Shown here: positions 1-8,973 of the stretch, in pieces
Position numbering within the stretch: position 1 is the stretch's first letter
Layout of the letters: the number at the start of each line of letters is the position of its first letter
Origin: Oscillatoriaceae cyanobacterium M33_DOE_052
GTDB taxonomy: Bacteria > Cyanobacteriota > Cyanobacteriia > Cyanobacteriales > Laspinemataceae
Direction: 5' to 3'
Assembly (NCBI GenBank): GCA_015296065.1
Contig: DVDU01000083.1
Coordinates: 1 to 38,614 of the forward strand
DNA length: 38,614 bases
The notes under the pieces: generated by a model
What the model saw: only the letters and a program-made list of their open reading frames with translations
Told to the model about the DNA's origin: nothing
Database searches by the model: none
Translations under genes and position numbers: made by a program

Positions 1-59
1 CCCCACACTCCCCACACTCCCCACAGTCCCCTGCCCCCCTGCCCCCCCTCACCAAGTTT
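1..59. repeat. C-rich minisatellite tail (CCCCACACT units)
   Basis: The window opens inside a tandem array of the 9-mer CCCCACACT, which decays into CCCCTGCCCC-type sequence just before the stop codon of the first gene. The same 9-mer forms the third block of the longer composite arrays at 22676-22860 and 38450-38614, so this is probably the end of another copy truncated by the window edge. Confidence 0.8.
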
Positions 60-581
60 CTATGCCGAGCTGTCTTTCATAATTTGCAGTAGGTCATCAA
101 AACGAGATGCCGCCAAAGTCAAATTTTCTTCCCCTACTTCTGCTAATGCCGACTTTTCCTCCTCCGGTGCCAAGCTGCTAAAAGTCCCCCGCAATCGGTT
201 GGAGAGGAATTTGGCGATCGCACGATAAAAGCGCAGAGAAAACAGCACATCCTCCTGAAGTTTCGCATTTAATTCAGCTTTGGGAATCGCCAATAGCAGG
301 GATTTTTCCAGCGCTGTTACCGTAGCCGAAGGCGGGCGAGAATCCACAAAAGACATTTCCCCCAACACCTCGCCGCTGCCAATAGTCGCAATTTCTTTCG
401 CCCCCAAAGAAGCCACGCACACGCTCAAGGAGCCATCCAGGACGATATAGAGAGCATCGATATCTTCATTTTCTTTGATGACTTCACTACCAGCCGGAAT
501 TTCCAGCCGTTGCCCCACCTCCAGCATCCAGTCTATATCCCGCGTACTCAATTCACTCAAAATATACAGAACTTTTTTCAT
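60..581 (-). CDS. Cyclic nucleotide-binding domain protein (Crp-like sensor, no HTH)
   Basis: A protein of about 173 residues with one cNMP-binding beta-roll. The phosphate-binding cassette is visible as GEMSFVDSRPPSATV, with the Glu and Arg that contact the cyclic phosphate and ribose in this family. It continues into a C-terminal helix and a charged tail but has no helix-turn-helix, so it is unlikely to be a classical DNA-binding Crp. It may instead act through protein contacts in response to cAMP or cGMP (inference). I chose the ATG at 581, which has AGGG upstream, over a TTG at 602. There are no membrane segments. It lies on the same strand as the permease, about 115 nt downstream of it, so co-transcription is possible but not shown. 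Confidence 0.85.
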   Translation of the reverse strand: MKKVLYILSELSTRDIDWMLEVGQRLEIPAGSEVIKENEDIDALYIVLDGSLSVCVASLGAKEIATIGSGEVLGEMSFVDSRPPSATVTALEKSLLLAIPKAELNAKLQEDVLFSLRFYRAIAKFLSNRLRGTFSSLAPEEEKSALAEVGEENLTLAASRFDDLLQIMKDSSA

Positions 582-697
582 GGATATCCCTGTAAATGTC
601 AACCCCTTATGACCTAGTAATTAGCGATATTGAGCTGCTCTGGAACACCAACCCAACCACCAAAACCTAGAGATACCAGCCAGCGCCAGCACTGGGG

Positions 698-1570
698 TCA
701 ATTGCCAGAACTATCGACCCAAGGCACCAGCCGCTGGGAAATCCGCTTAAAACTGTAATCTAGCAACAACCCAATTATCCCAATAATCACCACTATTGCC
801 AGCACTTTATCCGTCTGCACGAACCGCTGGGCTTTCACAATTCTAAACCCCAAACCTTTATCAGCCGCGATTAATTCAGAAATTACCAGAAAATTCCAGG
901 CTCCCGCCACATTCACCCGGAGAGTATCGAGAATGCTCGGTACAGATGCGGGTAATATAACTTTCAACAAAATATCTTTGCGCTTGGCGCCTAGGGTATA
1001 GGCGGCATTGATCAATTCACTGGGGATGAACTTCACCGCATCGGCAATCATCATAGCGTTGTAAAAAACAATTCCTAAAAAGATAATTACCACTTTCCCC
1101 ATTTCTCCCAAGCCAAACCAGATAATTACCAGGGGAATAAAAGCCGATACAGGCATATAGCGCACAGTCCCCACAATGGGACTAAAGAAGCTTTCCATGC
1201 TGGTAAAAGTGCCCATCGCGATGCCGATCGGGATGCCGATCGCCGCCGCCGCGCCAAAACCCGCCAAAACCCGCCCGAAACTAGCCGCTATATCCAGCCA
1301 CAGATTTTCCTCCGCAAACATCTGGATGCCAGCTCTCACCACTGCTGTAGGGGTTGGCAGCAACATCGAGGACATAAAGCCACTGTAACTGAGAACCGAC
1401 CACAAAACCAGAGGGATAGCCAGGGCCACGGTAGCCAGTACCACTTTCAGCCAGTGGGGGAACTCCTGGCGGATACTCCAAAATCCCGCTAGTTGTAGCG
1501 ACACCTCATCCCTTGTCCTTTTTGGCGCCGGTATCCCATCACCCCCACTCTGATTCCGTCCCCACCTCAT
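698..1570 (-). CDS. ABC transporter permease, SsuC/TauC/NrtB type
   Basis: An integral membrane permease of about 290 residues in the BPD_transp_1 fold. About six hydrophobic segments start near residue 44. The EAA loop that docks on the ATPase is seen around residues 188-212 (NAAYTLGAKRKD followed by ILPASVP). Family members import nitrate, sulfonates, taurine or similar small organic anions, and the sequence does not tell which. A GGAGGAGG ribosome site precedes both a TTG at 1576 and the ATG at 1570; the ATG spacing is about 10 nt. The ATPase partner is encoded divergently at 2074. No periplasmic binding-protein gene is visible in the window, so it must lie elsewhere or to the left. Confidence 0.88.
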   Translation of the reverse strand: MRWGRNQSGGDGIPAPKRTRDEVSLQLAGFWSIRQEFPHWLKVVLATVALAIPLVLWSVLSYSGFMSSMLLPTPTAVVRAGIQMFAEENLWLDIAASFGRVLAGFGAAAAIGIPIGIAMGTFTSMESFFSPIVGTVRYMPVSAFIPLVIIWFGLGEMGKVVIIFLGIVFYNAMMIADAVKFIPSELINAAYTLGAKRKDILLKVILPASVPSILDTLRVNVAGAWNFLVISELIAADKGLGFRIVKAQRFVQTDKVLAIVVIIGIIGLLLDYSFKRISQRLVPWVDSSGN

Positions 1571-2073
1571 ACCCAATTATCCTCCTCCAGCTTTGTCCGC
1601 CCAATTTAACCCACTTTCTGGCTGTGTGGGTATGGCAGTGGTTGTGTTATGATATTTTGACAGGATTTGCCTATATCCCTTATCCCTGGCCGATGGTGAC
1701 ACTACGCCGGAGGGCGATCGCCGCCAGAGACAGCCTGACTCAAGACCGTTGTCTGAACAATTTTCCCCAGATCCCAGGGGTATAGACCATCAAGACATCT
1801 CCGTTCAGTCTCCCCCATCCCCACAGCGCCAATTTTTTCCAGGCAGCGCAAAATTACTGTTTGTTTGTGATACCATTGAGAATAATGGTAATATGACGAT
1901 TATTTAAAAAATCTACATATTACTATTACCTATAGATAATACCATCAAATTAGCTCCGGGTCAACCCGCCTTTGTTTCTTTTTTTTGGCAGGCGCATCTC
2001 ATACGCATCAGGATTGGCGGGCAAATGATAAGATGACCAAGCTACTGGCAAGGCAAGATCTAGGATATGGGAT
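1571..2073. promoter_or_regulatory. Divergent intergenic region with 20-bp inverted repeat (1870-1889)
   Basis: About 500 bp separate the permease and ATPase genes. They contain one HIP1 octamer near 1717 and a perfect inverted repeat TACCATT-6 nt-AATGGTA at 1870-1889 in an AT-rich stretch that also has TATAGATAAT-like promoter sequence near 1930. The position suits an operator controlling one or both transporter genes. No known regulator consensus was matched. I see no convincing coding sequence here. Confidence 0.4.
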
Positions 2074-2844
2074 ATGAGAGATGGGCAAGAACGGACAACG
2101 CCAACTAAATTAGAAGTCAAGGGGTTGTTTAAAGCCTTCCAGGCCATGATGGTATTGCAGAATATTAATCTGCAAGTGCATGAAAACGAATTCGCCTGTA
2201 TTGTGGGGGCTTCAGGCTGCGGCAAATCTACTCTCCTGAACATTATCGCCGGATTGGCATCCCCCACTTCCGGACAAGTGCTGATGGATGGGGAAGCCGT
2301 CAAAGGTCCCGGACCGGACAGGGGGATGGTGTTTCAAAGCTATTCCCTGTTTCCCTGGTTGACTGTAGCCGATAATGTGGGGTTTGGCTTGCAGTTTTCC
2401 CACCTGTCGAAATCCGAGCAAAAATACCGCATCGATGATTATCTGGAGGTGGTGGGATTGAAGGAATTCGCCAAAGCCTATCCCAAAGAGCTATCCGGAG
2501 GGATGAAGCAGCGGGTGGCGATCGCCCGAGCTTTAGCCAACCAACCGGAAGTCTTGCTGATGGATGAACCCTTCGGCGCTCTAGACGCCCAAACCAAAGA
2601 GCAAATGCAGCAATTTCTCCTAAACCTGTGGCAAAAAACTCAAACCACGATTCTGATGATTACCCATGACGTAGAAGAAGCGATTTTTCTCGCCCAGCGC
2701 ATCTACGTGATGAGCGCTCGTCCCGGTCGGATCCGTGAAGAAATCCCCATAGATTTAGCCGCCAGACGGGACGTGGAAACCAAACTCTCACCGGATTTTA
2801 TCGGCTTAAAGAGAAAAGTAATTCACTCCCTGAGTGCCAGTTGA
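2074..2844 (+). CDS. ABC transporter ATP-binding protein, SsuB/TauB type
   Basis: A 256-residue nucleotide-binding subunit with all motifs intact: Walker [10 protein letters not shown] (45-53), Q-loop Gln88, signature LSGGMKQR (140-147), Walker B LLMDEP (161-166) with D-loop GALD, and H-loop His198 in THDVEEA. This is the nitrate/sulfonate/taurine importer group. It should energise the permease at 698-1570, which is transcribed the other way across a 500-bp regulatory region. Divergent placement of permease and ATPase is less common than a co-directional operon. The ATG at 2074 follows AGGATATGGG. The protein lacks the extra C-terminal regulatory domain of NrtC-type ATPases. Confidence 0.92.
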   Translation: MRDGQERTTPTKLEVKGLFKAFQAMMVLQNINLQVHENEFACIVGASGCGKSTLLNIIAGLASPTSGQVLMDGEAVKGPGPDRGMVFQSYSLFPWLTVADNVGFGLQFSHLSKSEQKYRIDDYLEVVGLKEFAKAYPKELSGGMKQRVAIARALANQPEVLLMDEPFGALDAQTKEQMQQFLLNLWQKTQTTILMITHDVEEAIFLAQRIYVMSARPGRIREEIPIDLAARRDVETKLSPDFIGLKRKVIHSLSAS

Positions 2845-2991
2845 GCAACCCTGTGCCAGCCCATTGATGTCATCCATTGTGCTGCTACTATCGGCTACCT
2901 TCTTGCCATTTTGGCACCGGAACCCCATCTGTCTCTGATACCATTATCAATTAAATCATCATTCTTTTTCCCAGCTCACCCCATCAAGACA

Positions 2992-4296
2992 ATGCTTAAG
3001 CAAGTCAACCTCAAGCACGTCGGTCCCGCCACGCAATTTCGCATGGAATTTGCGGAAAGAATAAATTTAATTACTGGAGATAATGGCTTGGGAAAGAGTT
3101 TTTTACTCGATGTAGCCTGGAGAGCATTAACGGGGACAGGCGTGGGGAACATTCCCTGGCCACAACAAGGCAAGGCCAATCAAGCCGAAATTAGTTATAC
3201 TTTAGGGAGTAATCACCAAGGCAAAACCATCAGTAACACCTTAAACTGGCATCGCTACAAATGGGCAAGCCAGAACGGCAGCAAACCCGTAAATGGGTTA
3301 GTAATTTACATTTCCTCAGATGATAAATTCTCCGTCTGGGACTCAGCACGCAATTACCGGGAAGAATCCACCAGCGAAGAAATTAAGTGGGAGGAATCTT
3401 ACCGACCAGCCGCCTATCACTTTACTCCAGATACCCTATGGAATGGACTAGAAGCCTCACCAAAAGCGGGCGAAGGCTTTCGCCAAGTCCTTTGTAACGG
3501 GTTGCTGCGGGATTGGACTAGCTGGCAAAATCAACCAGCACAAAATGAAACCTCTCCGTTTACAGTGCTTTCCCAGGTGATTGAAAAACTCGCTCCCCAT
3601 CAGGATGAGTGGATGAAACCGGGGGAACCCACCCGGGTGTCCCTCCATGATGTGCGAGATATTCCCACTTTAAACCTTCCTTATGGTAGCGTACCGGTGA
3701 TTCATGCCTCGGCGGGGATAAAAAGGATTTTGGGTCTGGCATACTTGCTGGTATGGACTTGGTATGAACATGTGCAAGCCTCATTTTTGCTCAACCAAGC
3801 GCCCACGGATAGATTGATTTTGCTGCTCGATGAAGTAGAAGCGCACCTGCATCCCAAGTGGCAAAAATCGATTTTGCCAGCTATTTTAGCTGTGGCAGAA
3901 GGCATTCAAACTAAGATTAAGACTCAGGTCATCGCCACCACTCATTCTCCTCTAGTTTTCGCCTCGGTGGAAGCGGACTTAGAGCCGGAACGAGATAAAT
4001 TATTTTTGTTCGAGTTGGAGGGGCAAACCATGACTCTATCGGAGTTGAATCGGGCAAAACAGGGACGGGGTTTTGGATGGTTTGCGGCAGAGATTTTGGG
4101 CTGGCAGCAGCGAGCGCCTGAAGCCAACACTGCCATTCAAGCCGCCTATGCCTGGATGCACGGCAACAGCATGGAAGAATTCCCCACCCACTTACGCACC
4201 AAAGATCAAATTAACCGGGAATTAAAGCGATTTCTCCCAGAACATGACCCCTTTTGGCCCCGTTGGTCAATTGTCAAGCTGGGAGTTAATTATTAG
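2992..4296 (+). CDS. AAA family ATPase, OLD/RecF-like (AAA_15/21 type)
   Basis: An ATPase of 434 residues if started at the ATG at 2992 (MLKQVNLKHVGPA), which begins the typical first strand of this family; an upstream ATG-type start at 2911 would add 27 atypical residues. It shows Walker A GDNGLGKS (29-36), a signature-like HASAGIKRIL (238-247), Walker B LILLLDEVEAHLHP (275-288) and the switch histidine ATTHSPLV (315-322). There is no TOPRIM or nuclease domain after the ATPase, unlike full OLD or Gabija GajA proteins. Such stand-alone SMC-like ATPases may act in DNA repair or defence; the role here is unknown. No obvious partner gene adjoins it: the next gene converges from the other strand. 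Confidence 0.85.
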   Translation: MLKQVNLKHVGPATQFRMEFAERINLITGDNGLGKSFLLDVAWRALTGTGVGNIPWPQQGKANQAEISYTLGSNHQGKTISNTLNWHRYKWASQNGSKPVNGLVIYISSDDKFSVWDSARNYREESTSEEIKWEESYRPAAYHFTPDTLWNGLEASPKAGEGFRQVLCNGLLRDWTSWQNQPAQNETSPFTVLSQVIEKLAPHQDEWMKPGEPTRVSLHDVRDIPTLNLPYGSVPVIHASAGIKRILGLAYLLVWTWYEHVQASFLLNQAPTDRLILLLDEVEAHLHPKWQKSILPAILAVAEGIQTKIKTQVIATTHSPLVFASVEADLEPERDKLFLFELEGQTMTLSELNRAKQGRGFGWFAAEILGWQQRAPEANTAIQAAYAWMHGNSMEEFPTHLRTKDQINRELKRFLPEHDPFWPRWSIVKLGVNY

Positions 4297-4306
4297 CCCC
4301 CAGAGA

Positions 4307-4348
4307 TTAACAATTAACAATTAACCGGGATTAATTGTTAATTGTTAA
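4307..4348. terminator. AT-rich 18-bp perfect hairpin between convergent genes
   Basis: An 18-nt sequence at 4307-4324 is exactly repeated in inverted orientation at 4331-4348, with a 6-nt CCGGGA loop. Each arm is made of TTAACAATTAACAATTAA-type sequence. It sits between the stop codons of two convergent genes, so it could act as a bidirectional terminator. The arms resemble the AATTGTTAATTG repeats common in cyanobacterial intergenic DNA, and it may simply be a member of that repeat family. Confidence 0.6.
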
Positions 4349-4372
4349 GCCGTAATTTCGGATTTTATTTAG

Positions 4373-4837
4373 TTATTCTTCGCCTTCTAGAATGGCCACT
4401 ACTTGATTTCTAAATTCCTCTGCATCCTCATCGGAAATTTCCAAAGATTCCTGAAGTTCTACCAAGAATTTAGCGGCGCCATCTGGTAAATCGCCATCAA
4501 TGAGGCACATGGCATAAGCCCCCATAAACGCTGCCGGGACCAGCTCTTCTGGCAAGGCGTTGTAAGCGGCATTATACAAGGCACCAGGTCCCGCCTCATC
4601 GATAATGTCTTTAAATACTTGAATTTGTTCTACTAGGTATTCTACTGTAATGTCTTCTGAGAGGATTCCGGATATGAATCCCTGCAAAAACTCTGCTTCT
4701 ACCTTAGCGCCTACACCCCCGTCAGTGGCGAAATCTACGGCTCCGGCGATGTAGGCGATCGCGGCTACTGCTTCCGTCTCGTCTAGCTCGACTTCGGTTT
4801 CCTCTTCGGAATTTAATATGAAATCATACTTACCCAT
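4373..4837 (-). CDS. Small acidic TerB-like protein
   Basis: A 154-residue, strongly acidic, all-helical protein without signal peptide or membrane segment. The second half (AYAMCLIDGDLPDGAAKFL followed by LEISDEDAEEF) resembles the TerB/DUF533 tellurite-resistance helical fold, in which a conserved acidic loop (IDGD here) probably binds metal. TerB-like proteins are often found with stress or defence modules, but nothing next to it supports a particular role. The assignment is by pattern only; an unrelated acidic helical protein is possible. The gene converges on the AAA ATPase gene across the 4307-4348 hairpin. Confidence 0.6.
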   Translation of the reverse strand: MGKYDFILNSEEETEVELDETEAVAAIAYIAGAVDFATDGGVGAKVEAEFLQGFISGILSEDITVEYLVEQIQVFKDIIDEAGPGALYNAAYNALPEELVPAAFMGAYAMCLIDGDLPDGAAKFLVELQESLEISDEDAEEFRNQVVAILEGEE

Positions 4838-5105
4838 ATTTTTATCTGGGATAATCTTGTGGATTGCACCAATGTATCACTCTGGCTGCTTTTCTCCCAT
4901 TATTTGTTACAAATATTTACTTGATATGGTTTGCCCACTATCGCAGTTTTATGGAAATAGTGCTAATGCTTTATGATTGATTTTGATTATGCGAGTAAAT
5001 TCTAGAAGTAGCCATAGAGATTAGGACATCGAGTGCGTCTGGCTCCGAAGCCAGACCAAGATTTTGTCCTCACTAACTCGGTTTAATGCTATATCTCCGA
5101 GTCAA
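4838..5105. other. Intergenic region with 8-bp hairpin (5037-5056)
   Basis: This 268-nt region holds a GC-rich stem-loop with arms GTCTGGCT (5037-5044) and AGCCAGAC (5049-5056) and a 4-nt loop. It lies about 50 nt past the stop codon of the methyltransferase gene read from the minus strand, so it may help end that transcript, although no clear U-tract follows on the minus strand. The rest is AT-rich and probably carries the promoter of the TerB-like gene. Confidence 0.4.
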
Positions 5106-6314
5106 TTAGCCGGGAATTTTCAATCCTTTTAAAACTTGAGTTTGTTCTGATTTGGTCAAACCCTTAGCCTGCAATAAAACCCCAAAACCACCTAATCCCA
5201 TCGGGTTGATTAAACCGTGGAGAACTTCCCGCCGCTGCATCAGCGTAATGATATCTATTCCCTCAGTAGTGGAAAGAGCGGCGATGCGATCGCCCAACCC
5301 CAAAGCCATCAGAAACAACCCTTGGGGGACAAACCCCAACTTCTCCAAACCGCACGCCGCCCCCTGTAACTCCAAAGCCGTAAAATTCACATGAGCGGTA
5401 ATATCTTGATGGCCGATATTTACATAAGGATTATCGTGATAGCGGTGTTTATAATAGCACTGCAACGTCCCTTGATAGCGGGAGGGATTATAATACCTTT
5501 CAGCGGCATAGCCGTAATCAATTGTCACTACATATCCACGCTGTAGCTTCGCCGCCACCTCCCCCATCCAAGCCAACGCCGCTAAATTCACTTCACTGCG
5601 ATAACCATCGGGGTAATTTCCGTTGAGTAAATCTAACCCTAACCATTGAAAATATTCGGCTATTTTTGGGTGCGATAGTTCTCCCAAAACTTCGGCAAAC
5701 TGGGGAACATCTTCACTCCCACCAGCAACAGGTGCCACGGTGACGTAAATCTCCTGAATTTTGCCAGAATTAATGGCCAATAAATCCACAGGAAAAGCAT
5801 CTACTAATTCATTAGAAAAAACACAGCCAATAATAGAAGCTGGCGCAATTTCTGACCAATCTACCCAGCGCAGGCGCTCTCCCCATTTAGCCAATCGGTG
5901 CTGCTGAAAGCTCCGCATGGCCTGGGATTTTTCCACAATTATATACTCTAATACAGAGAAAAAATCCAGATATTTGTTTTGTAAATATGTGAGGACATCT
6001 CCGGCAATTAAACCTTGTCCGGCGCCCATTTCCAATAGCTGAAATGGCGCTGGTTTGCCTAAAATTTGCCACATATCAAAGAACTGCTCTGCCAGAACCT
6101 CGCCGAAATCGCTACATAAGTGAGGGGAGGTGGCGAAATCGCCTCCCGCACCGATTTTGTGGGAGTTGGTACTGTAGTAACCGTGTTGGGGGTGGTAAAG
6201 TACCAAATTCATGTAATCGGAGAAAGGGAGACATTGGCGGGGACTGGCAGCAATGGCCTTAGCGATTTCCCGGCGGAGAGACAAATTATCAGCAGATGCA
6301 GGGTGAGCAATCAT
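5106..6314 (-). CDS. MidA/NDUFAF7-family SAM-dependent methyltransferase
   Basis: A 402-residue class I methyltransferase of the Methyltransf_28 (former DUF185) family. It shows the SAM-binding motif LLEMGAGQGLIAGD (about 93-106) and the family hallmark SNELVDAFPVD (167-177); the N-terminal FSDYMNLVLYHPQHGYY segment is also typical. The mitochondrial homologue NDUFAF7/MidA symmetrically dimethylates one arginine of NDUFS2 during complex I assembly. NDUFS2 is the orthologue of NdhH, whose gene lies immediately upstream on the same strand, 205 nt away. A role in NDH-1 assembly by NdhH methylation is therefore a specific inference from family and context. No biochemical role for the cyanobacterial protein can be read from the sequence itself. 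Confidence 0.85.
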   Translation of the reverse strand: MIAHPASADNLSLRREIAKAIAASPRQCLPFSDYMNLVLYHPQHGYYSTNSHKIGAGGDFATSPHLCSDFGEVLAEQFFDMWQILGKPAPFQLLEMGAGQGLIAGDVLTYLQNKYLDFFSVLEYIIVEKSQAMRSFQQHRLAKWGERLRWVDWSEIAPASIIGCVFSNELVDAFPVDLLAINSGKIQEIYVTVAPVAGGSEDVPQFAEVLGELSHPKIAEYFQWLGLDLLNGNYPDGYRSEVNLAALAWMGEVAAKLQRGYVVTIDYGYAAERYYNPSRYQGTLQCYYKHRYHDNPYVNIGHQDITAHVNFTALELQGAACGLEKLGFVPQGLFLMALGLGDRIAALSTTEGIDIITLMQRREVLHGLINPMGLGGFGVLLQAKGLTKSEQTQVLKGLKIPG

Positions 6315-6410
6315 TTATTCAGATAGAGCTGCACAGTTTAGGGGGAATACATCCCGGAAAAATTTCACTGGTAGGGGCAGGGCATCATTTACCTGCCATG
6401 CCCATCAAAT

Positions 6411-6480
6411 AGAAACCGGGTTTCTGGCACAGACGATCCGTCTTGTTTCGGAACTGTTCCGATGAGAAACCCGGTTTCTC
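6411..6480. repeat. Paired palindromic repeats AGAAACCGGGTTTCT / AGAAACCCGGTTTCT
   Basis: Two 15-mers at 6411-6425 and 6465-6479 are exact reverse complements of each other, and each is itself nearly palindromic. They lie between ndhH and the methyltransferase gene and could form nested hairpins on the transcript. Degenerate relatives (AACCCGGTTT, AAAGCCGGTTTC) recur near 9160, 9531, 9571 and 35365, so this is a dispersed intergenic repeat family rather than a site special to this operon. Confidence 0.75.
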
Positions 6481-6519
6481 TGACCCGGTTTTTCTACCGA
6501 GTTTTTGGGTGGAGATGGA

Positions 6520-7707
6520 CTAGCGATCGACCGAACCCATGATGATATCAATACTACCGAGGATCGCGACGATATCCGCCACCTTATTCCCCCGCAGCAG
6601 TTGAGAAATCACCTGTAGGTTGTTGAAATCAGCAGCCCGAATCTTCCAGCGCCAGGGGAAGACATTATCATCACCGATAATATAAATGCCCAGTTCGCCT
6701 TTGCCACTTTCGATGCGCACGTAATGTTCCCCTTTAGGGATTTTGAAAGTGGGGGGGATTTTCTTGCCGAGGAACTGATAATCAAAATCGTTCCACTCGG
6801 ATTTGGGTCCGCCCATCATCCGCTTAGCTTCCAAGTTTTCATAGGGGCCGCCGGGAAGACCCTTGAGAGCTTGGCGAATGATTTTCACAGATTCGCGCAT
6901 TTCCCGAATCCGCACGAAGTAGCGAGCGAGACAGTCACCAGCCGTTTCCCAATGTACGTCCCAGTCGAAATCGTCGTAGCATTCGTAGTGGTCAACCTTG
7001 CGTAGGTCCCACTTGACGCCAGAAGCGCGGAGCATCGGGCCAGAGAGTCCCCAGTTGATGGCTTCTTCTCGGGTGATGACGCCAAGACCTTCGATGCGAC
7101 GGCGGAAGATGGGGTTATCAGTAATGAGACGCTCGTACTCGTCGATTTTGGGGTCGAAGTAGTCGCAGAAATCAAAGCACTTATCTACCCAACCGTAGGT
7201 GAGGTCAGCAGCGACACCACCAATGCGGAAGTAGTTGTTATTGATGAGACGCTGACCTGAAGCGGCTTCCCACAGGTCGTAAATCATCTCCCGCTCGCGG
7301 AAGATGTAGAAGAAGGGAGTTTGGGCGCCCACGTCCGCCAAGAATGGTCCTAACCAGAGGAGGTGATTGGCGATGCGGTTGAGTTCCAGCATAATCACCC
7401 GGATGTAGCTGGCGCGTTTGGGGACAGGGATATCCGCCAGTTTTTCCGGAGCGTTGACGGTGACGGCTTCGTTGAACATCCCCGCAGCGTAGTCCCAGCG
7501 ACTGACGTAGGGGACGTACATGATGTTGGTGCGATTTTCGGCGATTTTCTCCATCCCCCGGTGGAGGTAGCCCATGACGGGCTCGCAATCCACCACGTCT
7601 TCACCGTCGAGGGTAACGATTAGCCGCAGCACCCCGTGCATAGAGGGGTGGTGGGGACCCATGTTAAGGATCATGGGTTCGGTTCGGGTTTCAATCCTCA
7701 GTGTCAT
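6520..7707 (-). CDS. ndhH: NAD(P)H-quinone oxidoreductase subunit H (NDH-1 49-kDa type)
   Basis: A full-length 395-residue NdhH, the membrane-extrinsic subunit of the thylakoid NDH-1 complex that helps form the quinone-binding cavity near cluster N2. It takes part in respiration, cyclic electron flow and CO2 uptake. The N-terminal [14 protein letters not shown] block, [11 protein letters not shown], the GFSG-like [11 protein letters not shown] and the C-terminal DIIMGSVDR are diagnostic. The HRG arginine (residue 50) matches the NDUFS2 arginine that NDUFAF7 methylates in mitochondria. As usual in cyanobacteria, the gene is apart from other ndh genes. The ATG at 7707 has AGGAG about 14 nt upstream. 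The methyltransferase gene follows on the same strand. Confidence 0.98.
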   Translation of the reverse strand: MTLRIETRTEPMILNMGPHHPSMHGVLRLIVTLDGEDVVDCEPVMGYLHRGMEKIAENRTNIMYVPYVSRWDYAAGMFNEAVTVNAPEKLADIPVPKRASYIRVIMLELNRIANHLLWLGPFLADVGAQTPFFYIFREREMIYDLWEAASGQRLINNNYFRIGGVAADLTYGWVDKCFDFCDYFDPKIDEYERLITDNPIFRRRIEGLGVITREEAINWGLSGPMLRASGVKWDLRKVDHYECYDDFDWDVHWETAGDCLARYFVRIREMRESVKIIRQALKGLPGGPYENLEAKRMMGGPKSEWNDFDYQFLGKKIPPTFKIPKGEHYVRIESGKGELGIYIIGDDNVFPWRWKIRAADFNNLQVISQLLRGNKVADIVAILGSIDIIMGSVDR

Positions 7708-7865
7708 GTCAGATGCGTTTTATCTCCTGGAGACAGATAGGGGCAGCAGTGGCAGTGATGTGAGCTGGCAGCGGCTGACTCAGGCGGAATTATAAACTAT
7801 AGACTAAGATTTAGAGGCAACCGGGGTCTATAGCCATAAGATAGCTGAGTAGATGCTGTAGCGTC

Positions 7866-8040
7866 AAAAGTCACTTGTCACTTGTCACTTGTCACTTGTC
7901 CAATGTCAGTTGTCCAATGTCACTTGTCCCAAGAGAGCTTGGCCCAAGGGAGCTTGTCCCTTGTCTAGTCACAAAAGGACAAAGGACTAATGACCAAGGA
8001 CAAAGGACAAGTCACTTTTGACCAAGGACAAATGACTGTT
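7866..8040. repeat. Heptanucleotide tandem repeats (TCACTTG / GACAAAG)
   Basis: A cluster of 7-nt units reads TCACTTG up to about 7960 and ACAAAGG/ACCAAGG from about 7970 onward, so the two halves are partly inverted copies. Related arrays occur at 25293-25424, 34925-34997 and 37167-37310. They resemble the short tandemly repeated repetitive sequences known from filamentous cyanobacteria. The second half is open in the rsmH frame and makes that gene appear longer than it is. Confidence 0.8.
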
Positions 8041-8073
8041 ATTTTTGATTTCCTTAATTATAAGGAGTTCGGG

Positions 8074-8973
8074 TTGGCACAAACTGATGTGAAACGGAAT
8101 CAGGAGGAGGCACCAGCGTTCCAGCACGTGCCGGTGCTAGCTACCGAGACGATCGCGAGGCTGGAAATCCGTCCGGGGGGGCATTATTTAGATGCCACCG
8201 TGGGGGCGGGGGGTCACAGCTTGCTGATTTTGGCGGCGGCACCAGAGGTGCGGGTGACGGCGATCGACCGGGATGAGATGGCCCTGGCTACCGCCAAAGT
8301 TAATCTCGCCTCCTATGACGATCGGGTGCAATTTTGGCACGGCAACTTTGCCGAATACGACCCTGGTCAGACTAGGTTTGACGGCATCATTGCCGATTTG
8401 GGCATCAGCTCTGGGCAGATAGACACCCCAGAGCGGGGGTTCAGCTTTCGCCTCCGGGGAGATTTAGATATGCGCATGGATAACCGCCAGTCATTGACTG
8501 CAGCGGAAATCGTCAATCATTGGGACGAAACCAAGCTGGCAGACCTGTTTTATCGCTACGGAGAGGAAAGGAGGTCTCGGCAGATTGCCCAGATGGTGGT
8601 AAGGCGGCGGCCTTTTCAAACTACCACAGAACTGGCAGAAGCGATCGCGGCTTCTACCCCCCGCCGCTACCGCACCTACTCCATTCACCCAGCCACCCGC
8701 GTCTTCCAAGCCTTGCGGATGGCCGTTAACTCGGAGCTAGAAGCCTTAGAAACATTTCTCGACAAAGCACCCCTACTGCTGGCAAGTCAGGGCAAAATCG
8801 CCGCCATCAGCTTTCACAGCTTGGAAGACCGGTTAGTCAAGCACAAGCTACGGGAATCACCCCTAGTGCAAGTCCTGACCAAAAAACCGATTCGCCCCAG
8901 TGCCGAAGAACTGGCCCGCAACCCCCGGTCTCGCTCCGCCAAGCTGAGGATAGCTGAAAGATTAACTCCGTGA
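8074..8973 (+). CDS. rsmH: 16S rRNA (cytosine-1402-N4)-methyltransferase
   Basis: A 299-residue RsmH (MraW) that N4-methylates C1402 in the decoding centre of 16S rRNA, using SAM. Evidence: HVPVL near the N-terminus, SAM motif [10 protein letters not shown] (40-49), AIDRDEMAL, the family-specific [13 protein letters not shown], and [11 protein letters not shown] near the C-terminus. I chose the TTG at 8074 because AAGGAG (8062-8067) lies 6 nt upstream and the resulting length fits the family. An in-frame ATG at 7990 would add 28 residues made largely from the heptanucleotide repeat ([11 protein letters not shown]), which is probably artefactual. The gene stands alone here, not in a dcw cluster, as is usual in cyanobacteria. 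Confidence 0.95.
   Translation: MAQTDVKRNQEEAPAFQHVPVLATETIARLEIRPGGHYLDATVGAGGHSLLILAAAPEVRVTAIDRDEMALATAKVNLASYDDRVQFWHGNFAEYDPGQTRFDGIIADLGISSGQIDTPERGFSFRLRGDLDMRMDNRQSLTAAEIVNHWDETKLADLFYRYGEERRSRQIAQMVVRRRPFQTTTELAEAIAASTPRRYRTYSIHPATRVFQALRMAVNSELEALETFLDKAPLLLASQGKIAAISFHSLEDRLVKHKLRESPLVQVLTKKPIRPSAEELARNPRSRSAKLRIAERLTP

Noticed and set aside
2911-2991. Upstream start of the AAA ATPase
   Set aside because: The added 27 residues have no counterpart in the fold, which begins at the ATG at 2992.
7238-7588. A 116-codon antisense-frame ORF inside ndhH
   Set aside because: It is a shifted frame of ndhH with Arg/His-rich nonsense composition; ndhH is unambiguous.
7990-8073. N-terminal extension of rsmH from the ATG at 7990
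   Set aside because: The extra residues come from the heptad repeat, and a TTG with AAGGAG six bases upstream gives the normal family length.
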